Shown piece after piece: positions 35,784 to 44,682 of a stretch of 64,000 nucleotides of DNA. Under the pieces are notes generated by a model. The model did not search any database. It was not told where the DNA came from and saw only the letters and a program-made list of their open reading frames with translations. The first letter of the stretch is position 1, and every line of letters begins with the position of its first letter. A program made the translations under genes and the position numbers. Source of the DNA: AP-15 sp963818695 (lineage in GTDB: Bacteria > Pseudomonadota > Alphaproteobacteria > ATCC43930 > CGMCC-115725); the NCBI GenBank assembly GCA_963818695.1, contig CAWFTG010000009.1:983051-1047050 (forward strand), given 5' to 3'.

Positions 35784-36272
35784 ATGTCCTACGGGTATAG
35801 GTTTCGAGCGCCACGCGCTCTTCTTGCATCGCCCTTGCTTTGCTTGGCCGGCGCATTGTCGATTTCCGGTTGCACCGACCTGAAGAAGGCGATCGGGCTT
35901 GAACGAACGTCGCCCGACGAGTTCGCCGTCGAATCGCGCGCACCGCTCGAGATGCCGCCCGACTTCGACCTGCGACCGCCGCAACCGGGCGCCGCGCGTC
36001 CGCAGGATAAGAGCTCGGACAAGCTGGCCCGCCAAACCATCGAGCAGGCGGGACCCGGCGAGCCGGGCAAACAGGCGCCCGATTTCCGCCTGAGACGCGC
36101 CGAGGATGGGCTTCCCGATGTGGGCGCCCGCAGCGGTCAGGCGCCCGACCCGAACGCGGTGGTCGGCGAGCAGAGCCTGTCGAGCAAGCTCCTGGGTTAC
36201 CAGCCGAGCACCGGAGCCCAGCCCGCGCCGGTCGAGAAACGCGAAACCACCCCGCTGAAGGGGGTTTATTGA
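35784..36272 (+). CDS. bamF: DUF3035 lipoprotein, BamF-like
   Basis: A 162-residue lipoprotein with a signal peptide ending in the lipobox SISGC (Cys near residue 27). The mature N-terminus contains SPDEFAVESRAPLEMPPDF and LRPPQPGA, the hallmark of DUF3035, described as BamF, an alphaproteobacterial member of the outer-membrane assembly (Bam) complex. The ATG at 35784 follows GGGGAGGG; upstream in-frame codons are not family-like. In related genomes it follows lspA directly; here the hypothetical and cbtAB genes on the other strand lie in between. Confidence 0.85.
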   Translation: MSYGYRFRAPRALLASPLLCLAGALSISGCTDLKKAIGLERTSPDEFAVESRAPLEMPPDFDLRPPQPGAARPQDKSSDKLARQTIEQAGPGEPGKQAPDFRLRRAEDGLPDVGARSGQAPDPNAVVGEQSLSSKLLGYQPSTGAQPAPVEKRETTPLKGVY

Positions 36273-36335
36273 CCGACCGCCATAGCGGCCCGGCGATTTG
36301 ACCCCGATCCGCATCGTGCCAGACCCGGGGCTTTG

Positions 36336-37091
36336 ATGAGCTCCGGGCCGAGGATCCGGGTCGGGATCGGCGGCTGGGTGTTTCCGCCATGGCGCGGCGT
36401 CTTCTATCCGCCCGGCCTGCCGCAAGCGCGAGAGCTCGCCCATGCGAGCCGCCAAGTCACCGCGATCGAGATCAACGGCACGTTCTACGGCTCGCAAAAG
36501 CCAGCGAGCTTTCGCCGCTGGCACGACGAGACGCCGGAGGATTTTATCTTTTCGCTGAAGGGCCCGCGCTTTGTCACGCACCGCTCGGATCTGGCGACGG
36601 CAGGCCCTTCGATCGACCGCTTCTTCTCGACCGGCGTGCTTGAATTGCGCGACAAGCTCGGTCCGGTCCTGTGGCAATTCGCTCCGCGAATGGCTTTTGA
36701 CGAAGCCGGTTTCGCCGCCTTTCTCGAATTGCTGCCGCAGCAACTCGATGGCCGTCCCATGCGCCATGTTGTTGAGGTACGCCATCAAAGCTTCTCGGCG
36801 CCGTCTTTTACCGAGCTGTTGAGGGGGCATCGCGTCGTTGTCGCCCTAGTGGACGACGACAACTATCGGGGATTCGAAGCGATCACCGGCGACTTCGTCT
36901 ACGCCCGCCTGCGCCGTTGCGCGGACGGCGAACCGACCGGCTATGCGCCAGCCGCGCTCGATGGTTGGGCCGAGCGCTTCCGCAAACATTCGGCTGAAGG
37001 CGGGCATGACTGCTTCGTCTATTTCATAAATGGCTCGAAGGTCCGCGCCCCTGCCGCGGCACAGGCTCTTCTTCAGAGGCTCGCGAACTAG
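36336..37091 (+). CDS. DUF72 domain protein
   Basis: A 251-residue TIM-barrel protein of the DUF72 (YecE-like) family: IRVGIGGWVFPPWRGVFYP at the N-terminus, EINGTFYGSQKPASFRRW, then FSLKGPRFVTH and GPVLWQFAP. The biochemical role of the family is unresolved. I start at the ATG at 36336; a TTG one codon upstream is possible. Its last 68 bases overlap the 3' end of the convergent FkbM gene, which is unusually long for a real overlap, so one of the two C-termini may be shorter in practice. Confidence 0.87.
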   Translation: MSSGPRIRVGIGGWVFPPWRGVFYPPGLPQARELAHASRQVTAIEINGTFYGSQKPASFRRWHDETPEDFIFSLKGPRFVTHRSDLATAGPSIDRFFSTGVLELRDKLGPVLWQFAPRMAFDEAGFAAFLELLPQQLDGRPMRHVVEVRHQSFSAPSFTELLRGHRVVVALVDDDNYRGFEAITGDFVYARLRRCADGEPTGYAPAALDGWAERFRKHSAEGGHDCFVYFINGSKVRAPAAAQALLQRLAN

Positions 37092-37965
37092 CTCTACCAG
37101 GAACGAGCAGCAGATTGTGGGCGTCGCCCGCGCAAAACGGTGGGTCGAGCGCGACGTAGGCCGGCCAATCGGCCGGCGCCATTCCGAAATCGAGTAGGAT
37201 TCCGAGCATCCGATAGCGGAGCCCGGCCAGCCGATCGTAGATGGCCGCGCGATCTCCGTCGGTCTCGTGGCCGGTCTCGATCACCAGCACCGGGCGGTGC
37301 CGGTCGAGGATGGCGGCCGCTCCGTCGAGGACGCGGCGCTCGTGGCCCTCGACGTCGATCTTGATCAGGTCAAGCCGCTCGAAGTCGCGCTCGGCGGCGA
37401 GCATGTCGAGGCTGCGCAACGGGACCTGCAGAGCGTCGTGCCCGGCACAAGCGGGTCCGATCCGTGCGGTGCCGGTGTCGGTGCGCGCGGACGTCACGAC
37501 CGGCACCGCGAATTGCGCGGTGCCGTCGTGGTCGCCGATGGCGCAACGGACGATTTCGGCCTGTGCTAGGGCATTGGCGGCGAGCGTCAATTCGAGGGCG
37601 GCGGCGCTGCGCGGCGCCGGCTCGATCGCGAGCACCCGTCCGGCCGCCCCGACCTTGCGGGCGAACGGCAGCGTCCACTCCCCGAGGTTCGCGCCGACAT
37701 CGATCACGACCGAGCCGGGCTGCAGGAAGCCAAGGGCCGCCGGATGGACATAGGGCGGGTGGAGCAGGGCATGGCGGCCACGGGCGTCGAGCGGGCTCGG
37801 CACATTCACAAGATCGCCGGTGCGGTGCAATACCAGCCCCCCGGGCCAGTCCCGTTCCAGCCGGGCGAGCAGGCGCTTTTCGCGCCACCGCCGAACGAGG
37901 CGGCCGCCCGGCGTTTCCGGTTGCCCGGGCGGGCGCAGCTTCCAAAGCGCCTTCAAGAGCGCCAT
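37024..37965 (-). CDS. FkbM family methyltransferase
   Basis: A 313-residue class I methyltransferase. SAM motif I is GSVVIDVGANLGEWTLPFA near residue 92, followed by VLAIEPAPRSAAALE and the FkbM-specific LDLIKIDVEGHERRVLDGA with the acidic LVIETGHE strand. FkbM enzymes O-methylate sugars or polyketide intermediates; the acceptor here is unknown. The start at 37965 is the better candidate; an ATG at 38013 overlaps the divergent SDR start by 8 bases. Confidence 0.85.
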   Translation of the reverse strand: MALLKALWKLRPPGQPETPGGRLVRRWREKRLLARLERDWPGGLVLHRTGDLVNVPSPLDARGRHALLHPPYVHPAALGFLQPGSVVIDVGANLGEWTLPFARKVGAAGRVLAIEPAPRSAAALELTLAANALAQAEIVRCAIGDHDGTAQFAVPVVTSARTDTGTARIGPACAGHDALQVPLRSLDMLAAERDFERLDLIKIDVEGHERRVLDGAAAILDRHRPVLVIETGHETDGDRAAIYDRLAGLRYRMLGILLDFGMAPADWPAYVALDPPFCAGDAHNLLLVPGRASSRASEEEPVPRQGRGPSSHL

Positions 37966-38005
37966 GATGGCCCGCAGATCGCCGGGCTCTTGTCGGAGAT
38001 TTCTG

Positions 38006-38761
38006 ATGACCATGTTCGATCTAACCGGACGCGTCGCCGTCGTCACCGGCGGGAATGGCGGGATCGGGCTCGGCATGGCGCGCGGGCTCGCCACGGCGGG
38101 CGCCCGCGTCGTGGTGGCGGCGCGCAACGCCGAGAAGGCCGAGGCAGCGCTGGCCGAACTCGGTAACCAAAGCACCTTCATCGCGCTGAATGTAGCCGAC
38201 GAGAGCTCGTGCCGGGCGATGATCAGCCAGACGGAAAAGCGGTTCGGCCGGCTCGATGTCCTCATCAACAACGCCGGAACTTCGATCCGCAAACCGCCGG
38301 AGGCCTATACCGCGGCCGAATGGCATGCCGTGCTCGACACCAATTTGACCGGTGCCTTTCTGTGTTCGCAAGCCGCCCACCCGGTCATGAAGCAAAGCGG
38401 CGGCGGCAAGATCATCAATATCGGTTCGATGTTCGCGCTGTTCGGCTCAGCTTACGCCGCCCCTTATGCCGCGAGCAAAGGCGCCCTCGTCCAATTGACC
38501 AAGTCACTCGCCGCTGCCTGGGCGGCGGACAACATCCAGGTCAACGCCGTATTGCCCGGTTGGATCGACACCGAGCTGACCCGCGATGCCCGCCAGCAGG
38601 TCGCCGGATTGCACGAGCGGGTACTGGCCCGCACCCCGGCCGGCCGCTGGGGCGTGCCCGAAGACCTCGCCGGCATCGCCGTGTTCCTCGCCTCTCCCGC
38701 CTCCGATTTCATCACCGGCGCCGCGATCCCCGTCGATGGCGGCTTCTCCGCGATGGGGTAG
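38006..38761 (+). CDS. SDR-family oxidoreductase (FabG/gluconate 5-dehydrogenase-like)
   Basis: A 251-residue classical SDR: cofactor loop VVTGGNGGIGLGMARGLA near residue 11, LINNAGTSIRK, catalytic Ser in INIGSMFALFG and PYAASKGALVQL with Tyr and Lys. The C-terminus FITGAAIPVDGGFSAMG is typical. Best guess is a sugar-acid or hydroxyacyl dehydrogenase. The start at 38006 (second Met at 38012) nearly abuts the divergent FkbM gene, so the two share a very short control region. Confidence 0.88.
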   Translation: MTMFDLTGRVAVVTGGNGGIGLGMARGLATAGARVVVAARNAEKAEAALAELGNQSTFIALNVADESSCRAMISQTEKRFGRLDVLINNAGTSIRKPPEAYTAAEWHAVLDTNLTGAFLCSQAAHPVMKQSGGGKIINIGSMFALFGSAYAAPYAASKGALVQLTKSLAAAWAADNIQVNAVLPGWIDTELTRDARQQVAGLHERVLARTPAGRWGVPEDLAGIAVFLASPASDFITGAAIPVDGGFSAMG

Positions 38762-38776
38762 ATCTCGGGTGGTATG

Positions 38777-39788
38777 TCACGCCGCCGCCAAGCGCAGGCA
38801 TGGCCGAGAATGCGAAATGAACTGCAACGCGCTTCGTTCCCAGGATTGAGTGAGTGCAAACGCGCGGCAGGCCGCGCGCGAAATCGTCAGTGCCTTGAGG
38901 CAGGCAAATTTAAGATCTTCGTCGAGCACGCCGACGGGATTGCCGCCAATCACATCCCGTAGTCCTGGAACGGGGTACGCGGCAACCGGAACCCCACAGG
39001 CCAACGCCTCGAAACTGGACGACACCGAATGTGTCGGTTCGGCTGGGAAACACGAATACGTCTGCTGCCGCGAGATGTGCAGCCAAGATTTCTCCTTCCA
39101 GCTGCCCGAGAAAGTGGGCCTCGTAAAACGCTGCTGCAGCTCGGCCGCCTCGGCCCATCGCCGATGACGACCTTCGAGCCAGGCAGATCGAGCGCCGGGA
39201 ACGCCGCCAAGTTCTTCTCCACAGCCAGCCGCCCGACGCTGACAAAAGCCGGGCGCGGCAGATCGATTGCCATGGCGCCCGGGGCGAAAGAGGTCAGTAT
39301 CGACACCGCGCGTCCACATCGCCAGATGCGCAAAGCCGCGATTGGCATGCTCATCGAGCAATGAGCGAGTCGACACCATCGTCACCGCCGCCGCCGCGTG
39401 AAAGCGGCGCAACACGGCATAGCTCCATGACAGGGGGACCGGCAGCCGCACCGAAATATATTCCGGAAAGCGGGTCATGTCGCTGGTCGTAAAGGAGATT
39501 CTTTGCGCGAGACAATAGCGCCGCGCTGTCCGCCCGATTGGTCCTTCGGTGGCGATATGCAGCGCATCGGGTGCTGCAAGCTCAATGCGACGCACAATGT
39601 CCCGCCAGGTCAGAATGCCGCAGCGAATGCTCGCATAGCTCGGCAATGGAAAGGACGGAAAGCCCTCTGGTGTCAGAAACTCGATCTCGGCGCCGAGCTT
39701 GCGCGCATAGTCGGCGAGGGACTGCAGGCTGCGGACGACACCGTTGACTTGCGGCGACCATGCATCGGTCGCGATCAGTATTCGCATC
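38777..39788 (-). pseudogene. Decayed GT4-family glycosyltransferase
   Basis: From the ATG at 39788 the minus strand reads MRILIATDAWSPQVNGVVRS and LGAEIEFLTPEGFPSFPLP, the N-terminal domain of GDP-mannose-dependent GT4 mannosyltransferases. The match then jumps frame three times: MAIDLPRPAFVSVGRLAVEK, then GGRAAAAFYEAHFLGQLEGE with LAAADVFVFPSRTDTFG, and finally SSFEALACGVPVAAYPVPG with a short tail. All the donor-binding pieces are present in order but no single frame holds them, with shifts near 39280, 39150 and 39020. An intact ancestor would be about 340 residues. Confidence 0.85.
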
Positions 39789-40129
39789 GCGCTCCCGCTG
39801 CTCAAGACGCGCGAAGCGGTCGAGATAGGCTTTGAGAACTGGCGATCGCATGCCGGGGGACGTTCGCGCACGGCGTAGATGCGGCGGCGCATCGCACGGA
39901 CGAGTCGACTTCACGTGCCGCGCGGGCATTGGCACCCAGTTGGAATTGCCGCGTGCGCAGACCAGGTACCGGTGCCCCTCGAATTCGATCGGGTCCACCG
40001 GCGGCGTGAATGCGCAGCTGCAGCGCGAGACCGAAAGCTTTGCCGCCTGCGCCGCGTCCGAGGAATTTGTCGAGGGGTCGGTGCGTTTCTTGTAAAACGC
40101 CGGCCGAATTTTTTGGGAGCGAGGCAGCC
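39789..40129 (+). other. Unassigned stretch upstream of the repetitive lipoprotein gene
   Basis: Open frames cover this region on both strands (for example 39832-40095 on the plus strand, 87 codons), but none has a recognisable domain, clear ribosome binding site or family similarity. The segment may be remnant sequence. Only the last 25 bases, carrying GGGAGCGAGG before the GTG at 40130, have an evident role. Confidence 0.3.
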
Positions 40130-40480
40130 GTGACAAAAACTCGTCGACTGCGATGGATCGGGCTGGCCGCCGTGGCGAGCGCTGGCCTGTTGTCCGGATG
40201 CTATTATTCTCCCTACGGCTACTACCCGTGGGGCTATCCATATCCCTATCCTTACGCGGCGGGCTATTCGTCCGGGGCGGCTTACCCCTATCCGCCGGCA
40301 CCGGGGACAGCGCCGCAATACCCCTATCCGCCGGCACCGGGGACAGCGCCGCAATACCCCTATCCGCCGGCACCGGGGGCGGCATCGCAATACCCGCAGC
40401 AGCTGGCTCCCGGGGCGCCTCAGCCGTTGACCGAACCGGTTCAACGAACGCCGCTGCCGCCCGCGCCAGTGCCGCAATAG
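40130..40480 (+). CDS. Small repetitive Pro/Tyr-rich lipoprotein
   Basis: A 116-residue lipoprotein: basic start, hydrophobic segment and lipobox LLSGC with the Cys near residue 24. The mature part is a Tyr/Pro/Gly sequence (YYSPYGYYPWGYPYPYPY) followed by three 12-residue repeats of the type YPYPPAPGTAPQ encoded by nearly identical 36-bp units. Low-complexity Pro/Tyr lipoproteins of this sort are common on the alphaproteobacterial envelope but have no assigned function. The GTG start is supported by the upstream GGGAGCGAGG. Open frames on the opposite strand over the repeats are artefacts of the composition. Confidence 0.7.
   Translation: MTKTRRLRWIGLAAVASAGLLSGCYYSPYGYYPWGYPYPYPYAAGYSSGAAYPYPPAPGTAPQYPYPPAPGTAPQYPYPPAPGAASQYPQQLAPGAPQPLTEPVQRTPLPPAPVPQ
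40284..40391 (+). repeat. 36-bp tandem repeats in the lipoprotein gene
   Basis: Three consecutive 36-bp units beginning TACCCCTATCCGCCGGCACC encode three copies of a 12-residue Tyr/Pro/Ala repeat. The first two are identical over most of their length and the third differs by a few bases, consistent with slippage or unequal exchange. Confidence 0.8.
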
Positions 40481-40525
40481 CAAACAGAGGGAGCGAGCCG
40501 GGGGCAGCGCGTCTACGGGCTTGAG

Positions 40526-41989
40526 CTAGAGGGTGCGCATAAACGCCACCAGATCCTGCTTCTCTTGCGGCGCCAGTTCCGTGCCGAGGATCAGGTTGAA
40601 AAACTCGACCGTGTCTTCCAATGTCAAAAGGCGTTCGTCGTGCATGTAGGGCGGGTTGTCTTTCACGCCGCGCAGCGCAAAGGTTTTGATCGGCCCGTCG
40701 CCGACCGCCATCATGTTGTTGATCATCACCGGCTTGAAGAAGCGCTCGGTCTGGAGGTTGTGCATCAGATTGTCGGTGTAGAAGGGCGGCTGGTGGCAGC
40801 TCGTGCATTGACCCTTGCCGAAGAAGACATCCTGGCCGCGCATCTCGGCCTGGGTTGCCTTGGCGGGATCGAGCTTGCCGAGGACATCGAGCTTGGGCGC
40901 CGGCGGAAAATCCAGCATCTCCTGAAAATCGGCCATGAAGTCGACCTGGCTGCCGCGCTCGAGAGGGTTCACCCCTTTCTTTGTGGCTTCCACGATATCA
41001 CCGTCGAAATAGGCGGTGCGCTGCTCGAATTCGGTGAAATCTTCGACCGTCTTTAGCGCACGCTGCGAGCCAAAGAGCCGCTGAATGTTAAGGCCACGCA
41101 GGGATATCGTCTTGATCCGGTGGCGGAACCACTCGGGGCGGGCGTCCGGGGCGAGGTGCGTCGCGCCATTTTGATGGCCGTTCGAGTGGCAATCGAAGCA
41201 CGCTGCACCCTGGCTGGGTATCTCTGCGCGGCGATCCGCGGTCGCGTTGAACTGCTGCTGCGGAAACGGCGTCAGCAACAGCCGCAGCCCTTCCAGTTGC
41301 CTCGGGGTCAGAATGCCATTGAACATCTGGTAGTAATTGGTCAGCGAGACCAGCTTGCCTTGCGAGACATCGCCCAGATCGGTGCGCGGGGTCAGGTAGA
41401 TCGCAGGAGGAAACTCGGCCAGGAAGTGGTCCGGCAGATCGAAATCAATGTCGAACCGCTTCAGGTCCCGCCCGTCCTGCTGCTTGATCGCGTCGATCAA
41501 GAAGTGCGGAAAGACAAAGCCGCCCTCTTGGTGCTTTGGGTGCGGCAAGGGATAGAACCCCTTAGGATAGAGGTTTTGGTCGCGGATCTGGTCCGGGCTC
41601 ATCGCCGCAAGGCTCTCCCAGGTCACGCCGGCTGGCAATTTGACGCGGACGCCCTCTTGAACGGGTTTTGTCCGGTCCATAGTGACACCTTGGGCGGGGC
41701 GGTCGCTCAGGTCGTAACGCTCGCTGAGCAGCGCGTTATGTGCCTGTTCGACGGCCGGTTTTTCGGCCGACAGGCGCGCCATCAGCGACGCGAACGACTC
41801 TATGATGGCCACCGGCATATAGCTGGTCAGCCCGCGGGGTCCCTGATCGAGACCCTCGGTCCCCATCAGATACGGGTTAGGAGGAACTGTCTGGGGTGTG
41901 GGTTGCTGGCCATAGAGGTGCCCGGATGCCAGGGTCACAGCAGTCAACGACATGGTGACCCAGCGCGTCATGCTCTTTGGTCGGATCAT
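40526..41989 (-). CDS. Periplasmic di-heme cytochrome c family protein (often named 'cytochrome B6')
   Basis: A 487-residue exported protein with a signal peptide (WVTMSLTAVTLASGHLYG). It has two c-type heme-binding sites, CFDCH near residue 283 and CTSCH near residue 399. Conserved blocks such as YDLSDRPAQGVTMDRTKPV, FDIDFDLPDHFLAEFPP and LRGLNIQRLFGSQRALKTVE mark a widespread proteobacterial family related to MauG/cytochrome c peroxidases but with its own N-terminal domain. The redox role is not established. The ATG at 41989 follows GGGAGAA and gives a clean signal peptide; a longer start at 42070 does not. Confidence 0.85.
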   Translation of the reverse strand: MIRPKSMTRWVTMSLTAVTLASGHLYGQQPTPQTVPPNPYLMGTEGLDQGPRGLTSYMPVAIIESFASLMARLSAEKPAVEQAHNALLSERYDLSDRPAQGVTMDRTKPVQEGVRVKLPAGVTWESLAAMSPDQIRDQNLYPKGFYPLPHPKHQEGGFVFPHFLIDAIKQQDGRDLKRFDIDFDLPDHFLAEFPPAIYLTPRTDLGDVSQGKLVSLTNYYQMFNGILTPRQLEGLRLLLTPFPQQQFNATADRRAEIPSQGAACFDCHSNGHQNGATHLAPDARPEWFRHRIKTISLRGLNIQRLFGSQRALKTVEDFTEFEQRTAYFDGDIVEATKKGVNPLERGSQVDFMADFQEMLDFPPAPKLDVLGKLDPAKATQAEMRGQDVFFGKGQCTSCHQPPFYTDNLMHNLQTERFFKPVMINNMMAVGDGPIKTFALRGVKDNPPYMHDERLLTLEDTVEFFNLILGTELAPQEKQDLVAFMRTL

Positions 41990-42070
41990 CGCGTTTCTCC
42001 CCTCTGGTCCATCGGCAACGGGACAACGATCCGGAGTGAATGTGCCGGGAAGATCGAAGGCGGAACCCAA

Positions 42071-42596
42071 GCGGGCCAGGGGTCCGGCTTCCTTGGGTTC
42101 GGATCTCGTCTACGTGATTATAGCACCTCCTCCGTTCAAAGGAGCTTCACGATGAACGCTTTAGGCGTTCGCTCGATGCATCGCCGCGAAAGTTCCTGCG
42201 GTCGCTCGGCGCTCGGATTTTGCGGCCCTTAACCGTGGATTAAACTCGGCGCCGAAGGATGGATGCCGGAGATGCTCGCGGGGATGCTCGAACAGCACGC
42301 GCTCGCAATACCTGCATTGCCCTGGTGCTGATGGCGCTGGCGCTGATTCGGCCCTCATCCGGCATGCGCATGATCGTGTTCGGACTGCTTCTCGCGGCCA
42401 TGGCGCTGTTCGGGATGGTGTGGGCGTGCGAAGTCTGCTCAGCGCGCTGACCGGATGAGCTGACAGGTGCCGACGCAGCGAGTAGGCCCACCCCCTCTAT
42501 AACGCCGGATAATCCGCGGCAAAACCGGTTGCGGGGGGCACGATTTGGGGTTAACCCGTACCGTTCCACATCGCGCGAGCGGGTAGCGTATTTCGG
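42071..42596. other. Intergenic region between the cytochrome and minC genes
   Basis: About 525 bases without a well-supported gene. It holds a possible short reading frame at 42154-42234 (26 codons) with AAAGGAG eight bases upstream, and a possible small membrane protein at 42259-42450, listed separately. No tRNA or clear terminator is visible. Confidence 0.35.
42259..42450 (+). CDS. Possible small membrane protein
   Basis: A 63-codon frame encoding a basic N-terminus and two hydrophobic stretches (IALVLMALALI and IVFGLLLAAMALFGMVWAC) ending in a Cys-x-x-Cys. No ribosome binding site stands out and I know no family match, but the composition is protein-like for its strand. It may be a real small membrane protein upstream of minC. 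Confidence 0.35.
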   Translation: MDAGDARGDARTARARNTCIALVLMALALIRPSSGMRMIVFGLLLAAMALFGMVWACEVCSAR

Positions 42597-43298
42597 ATGA
42601 CGGGCAATCTCGTGCAGGGCGCAGTCTTCACCGTTATGGTGGTGCGCGCCGGAATGTTGCGCGATCCCGGCTTCGAAGCCGAACTAGCCGAGCAGGTGCA
42701 GCGCAGCCCACGTTTTTTCCACAACGCGCCGGTCGTGCTCGATCTGAAGGGGGCGGAAGAGTTTGCTCGCGAGGCGGAGTTCGCCGAGGCCAAAGAGATC
42801 CTGCGCCGCCACACCTTGACGCTGATCGGCGTTCAGAATGCGTCGCCGGTTCAAGCAGTTGCGGCCGCCGCCGCGGGTCTCGCGGGCTTCGCGCCCAACG
42901 CCACACAGCCCAGCCGGCCGCGCCCCGCGGAACCCGCGCCGCCGCCGCAAAGCCACGCTGCCCCATCCGCGGCCAAAACGCGGGTGATAACGCAGCCCGT
43001 CCGCTCAGGCACGCAGATCTATGTGCGCGGCGCCGATCTCGTCGTCACCGCCCCGGTCAGCCCCGGGGCCGAGATCATGGCCGATGGCAACATCCATGTT
43101 TACGCGGCACTGCGCGGCCGGGCTCTCGCCGGTGCCGGCGGCGATGCCGAAGCGCGAATCTTTTGCAGCCGGCTCGAGGCGGAGCTGGTCAGCATCGCCG
43201 GACATTATCTCGTCAGCGATCAAATCCCGCCTGAACACCGGGGTTTACCGGTGCAGATCGCGCTCGTCGATGATCGGTTGACCATCGAGCGGAATTGA
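42597..43298 (+). CDS. minC: Septum site-determining protein MinC
   Basis: A 233-residue inhibitor of FtsZ assembly. The N-terminal domain (residues about 10-100) has FTVMVVRAGMLRDPGFEAEL. An Ala/Pro-rich linker near residues 105-130 is followed by the C-terminal beta-helix domain: RSGTQIYVRGADLVVTAPV, GAEIMADGNIHVYAALRGRA and FCSRLEAELVSIAGHY, which binds MinD. The start ATG at 42597 gives full family length. It precedes minD and minE. Confidence 0.93.
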   Translation: MTGNLVQGAVFTVMVVRAGMLRDPGFEAELAEQVQRSPRFFHNAPVVLDLKGAEEFAREAEFAEAKEILRRHTLTLIGVQNASPVQAVAAAAAGLAGFAPNATQPSRPRPAEPAPPPQSHAAPSAAKTRVITQPVRSGTQIYVRGADLVVTAPVSPGAEIMADGNIHVYAALRGRALAGAGGDAEARIFCSRLEAELVSIAGHYLVSDQIPPEHRGLPVQIALVDDRLTIERN

Positions 43299-43388
43299 CG
43301 CTCATCATTGCGGCAGCGCCTTCACGGCCGGCGGGGGCCGCCGCGAATCGCTGGATGGGGTTTGCTGGGGAAGAAGGGGGAGGTCTGT

Positions 43389-44201
43389 TTGGCCAAAGTA
43401 ATCGTGCTCACATCGGGCAAAGGGGGCGTCGGCAAGACCACCTCCGCAGCCGCGATCGCCGCCGGGCTGGCTCTGCGCGGCAAGCGCACCGTCGTTATCG
43501 ACTTCGATGTCGGGTTGCGCAACCTCGATCTGATCATGGGGTGCGAACGCCGCGTCGTGTTCGATTTCATCAATGTCATCAATGGCGACGCCAAGCTCAA
43601 CCAAGCGCTAATCAAGGATAAGCGGAACGACAACCTCTACGTCTTCCCGACATCGCAGACGCGGGACAAGGAGGCTCTGAAGCGCGATGGGGTCGAGCGG
43701 GTGCTCGAGGAGCTGAAGGACAACTTCGACTATATCGTCTGCGACAGCCCGGCAGGGATCGAGCATGGTGCGATCACCGCTCTCTATTTTGCCGACAGCG
43801 CGATCATCGTCACCAATCCGGAGGTGTCTTCGGTGCGCGACAGCGACCGGATCATCGGGATCCTGGCGTCCAAGTCGCGCCGCGCCGAACACAATCTGGA
43901 ACCGGTCGAGGTTCATCTGTTGCTGACCCGCTACTCGCTGGAGCGCGTTAAGAAGGGCGAAATGCTTTCGGTCGAGGACGTCAAGGAGATCCTCTCGATC
44001 CCCTTGCTCGGCGTGATCCCCGAATCGGAAACGGTGCTGAAAGCCTCCAACACCGGGACCCCGGTGGTCTTTGACGAGGAAAGCCCGGCGGGGCGCGCCT
44101 ATCACGACGCGGTCGCGCGCTTCATCGGCGAACAACGCGAGATGCGGTTCCTCCAGCCCGAGCGCCGGAGCATCTTCCGCAGCTTGTTCGGGAGAGCTTG
44201 A
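43389..44201 (+). CDS. minD: Septum site-determining ATPase MinD
   Basis: A 270-residue P-loop ATPase that recruits MinC to the membrane and oscillates with MinE. The deviant Walker A is GKGGVGKTTSAAAI near residue 10, with DFDVGLRNLDLIMG and DYIVCDSPAGIEHGA. A C-terminal amphipathic membrane-targeting segment (RRSIFRSLFGRA) ends the protein. The start is TTG at 43389 after GGGGGAGG. Its stop overlaps minE (TGATG). Confidence 0.96.
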   Translation: MAKVIVLTSGKGGVGKTTSAAAIAAGLALRGKRTVVIDFDVGLRNLDLIMGCERRVVFDFINVINGDAKLNQALIKDKRNDNLYVFPTSQTRDKEALKRDGVERVLEELKDNFDYIVCDSPAGIEHGAITALYFADSAIIVTNPEVSSVRDSDRIIGILASKSRRAEHNLEPVEVHLLLTRYSLERVKKGEMLSVEDVKEILSIPLLGVIPESETVLKASNTGTPVVFDEESPAGRAYHDAVARFIGEQREMRFLQPERRSIFRSLFGRA

Positions 44202-44551
44202 TGCGCCTGCTGGATCTGCTCTTCCCGGAGCGCCGCAACAGCGCTGTGATCGCCAAGGACCGGCTGAAAATCGTGCTCGCCCATGAGCGGGCCAGCCGCG
44301 ACGCCCCGGAATTTCTGCCGGCACTGCAGAAGGATCTGCTCGACGTCATCGGCCGCTATGTCGAGATCCGCGACGACACGCTGCGCGTCAATGTCGGAAA
44401 ATCGGCCGACACTTCGCTGCTCGAAATCAACGTCGAGATCGACCGCTCCTTGTTCAAGCCGGTCAACAAAGTCGCCGTTGTCAGCCCTCGTCCGGCACCG
44501 ACCACGCGGCTTGATCGCGAGAGCCCGGCGCCTTGGGTCAAGCAAAGTTGA
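44201..44551 (+). CDS. minE: Cell division topological specificity factor MinE
   Basis: A 116-residue protein, somewhat longer than the usual 85-95 because of a C-terminal Pro/Arg-rich extension of about 25 residues. The N-terminal membrane/MinD-binding segment (MRLLDLLFPERRNSAVIAKD) and anti-MinCD helix region (RLKIVLAHERASRDAPEFL) are clear, followed by the dimerisation domain LLDVIGRYVEIRDDTLRV. The ATG overlaps the minD stop, so translation is coupled. Confidence 0.93.
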   Translation: MRLLDLLFPERRNSAVIAKDRLKIVLAHERASRDAPEFLPALQKDLLDVIGRYVEIRDDTLRVNVGKSADTSLLEINVEIDRSLFKPVNKVAVVSPRPAPTTRLDRESPAPWVKQS

Positions 44552-44595
44552 CCGCTCTGGCGCTCCCCGGTGTGCCGTCCGACATTGTGGAGCGA

Positions 44596-44681
44596 GCGGA
44601 CGTGGCGAAAAGGTAGACGCAGCAGACTTAAAATCTGCTCCGGGATACCGGGTGCGGGTTCGAGTCCCGCCGTCCGCACCA
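44596..44681 (+). tRNA. tRNA-Leu (anticodon UAA), CCA encoded
   Basis: The acceptor stem GCGGACG at 44596-44602 pairs with CGTCCGC at 44671-44677, followed by discriminator A and encoded CCA (44679-44681). The anticodon stem CAGA/TCTG encloses the loop CTTAAAA, giving anticodon UAA. A long variable arm (about TCCGGGATACCGGG) marks the class II tRNA-Leu, and GGTTCGAGTCC is the T arm. It lies directly after minE and may be co-transcribed with it. Confidence 0.95.
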
Positions 44682-44682
44682 A

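Noticed and set aside
35645..35790. Possible cobalamin riboswitch upstream of cbtB
   Set aside because: An ACTGT motif and GG-rich stems are present but the B12 box and the expected paired elements are not visible, so it cannot be supported by eye.
39582..40808. Long minus-strand open frame across the lipoprotein repeats
   Set aside because: It is the antisense of the repetitive lipoprotein gene and the decayed GT4 gene, with Pro/Arg composition expected from a shadow frame.
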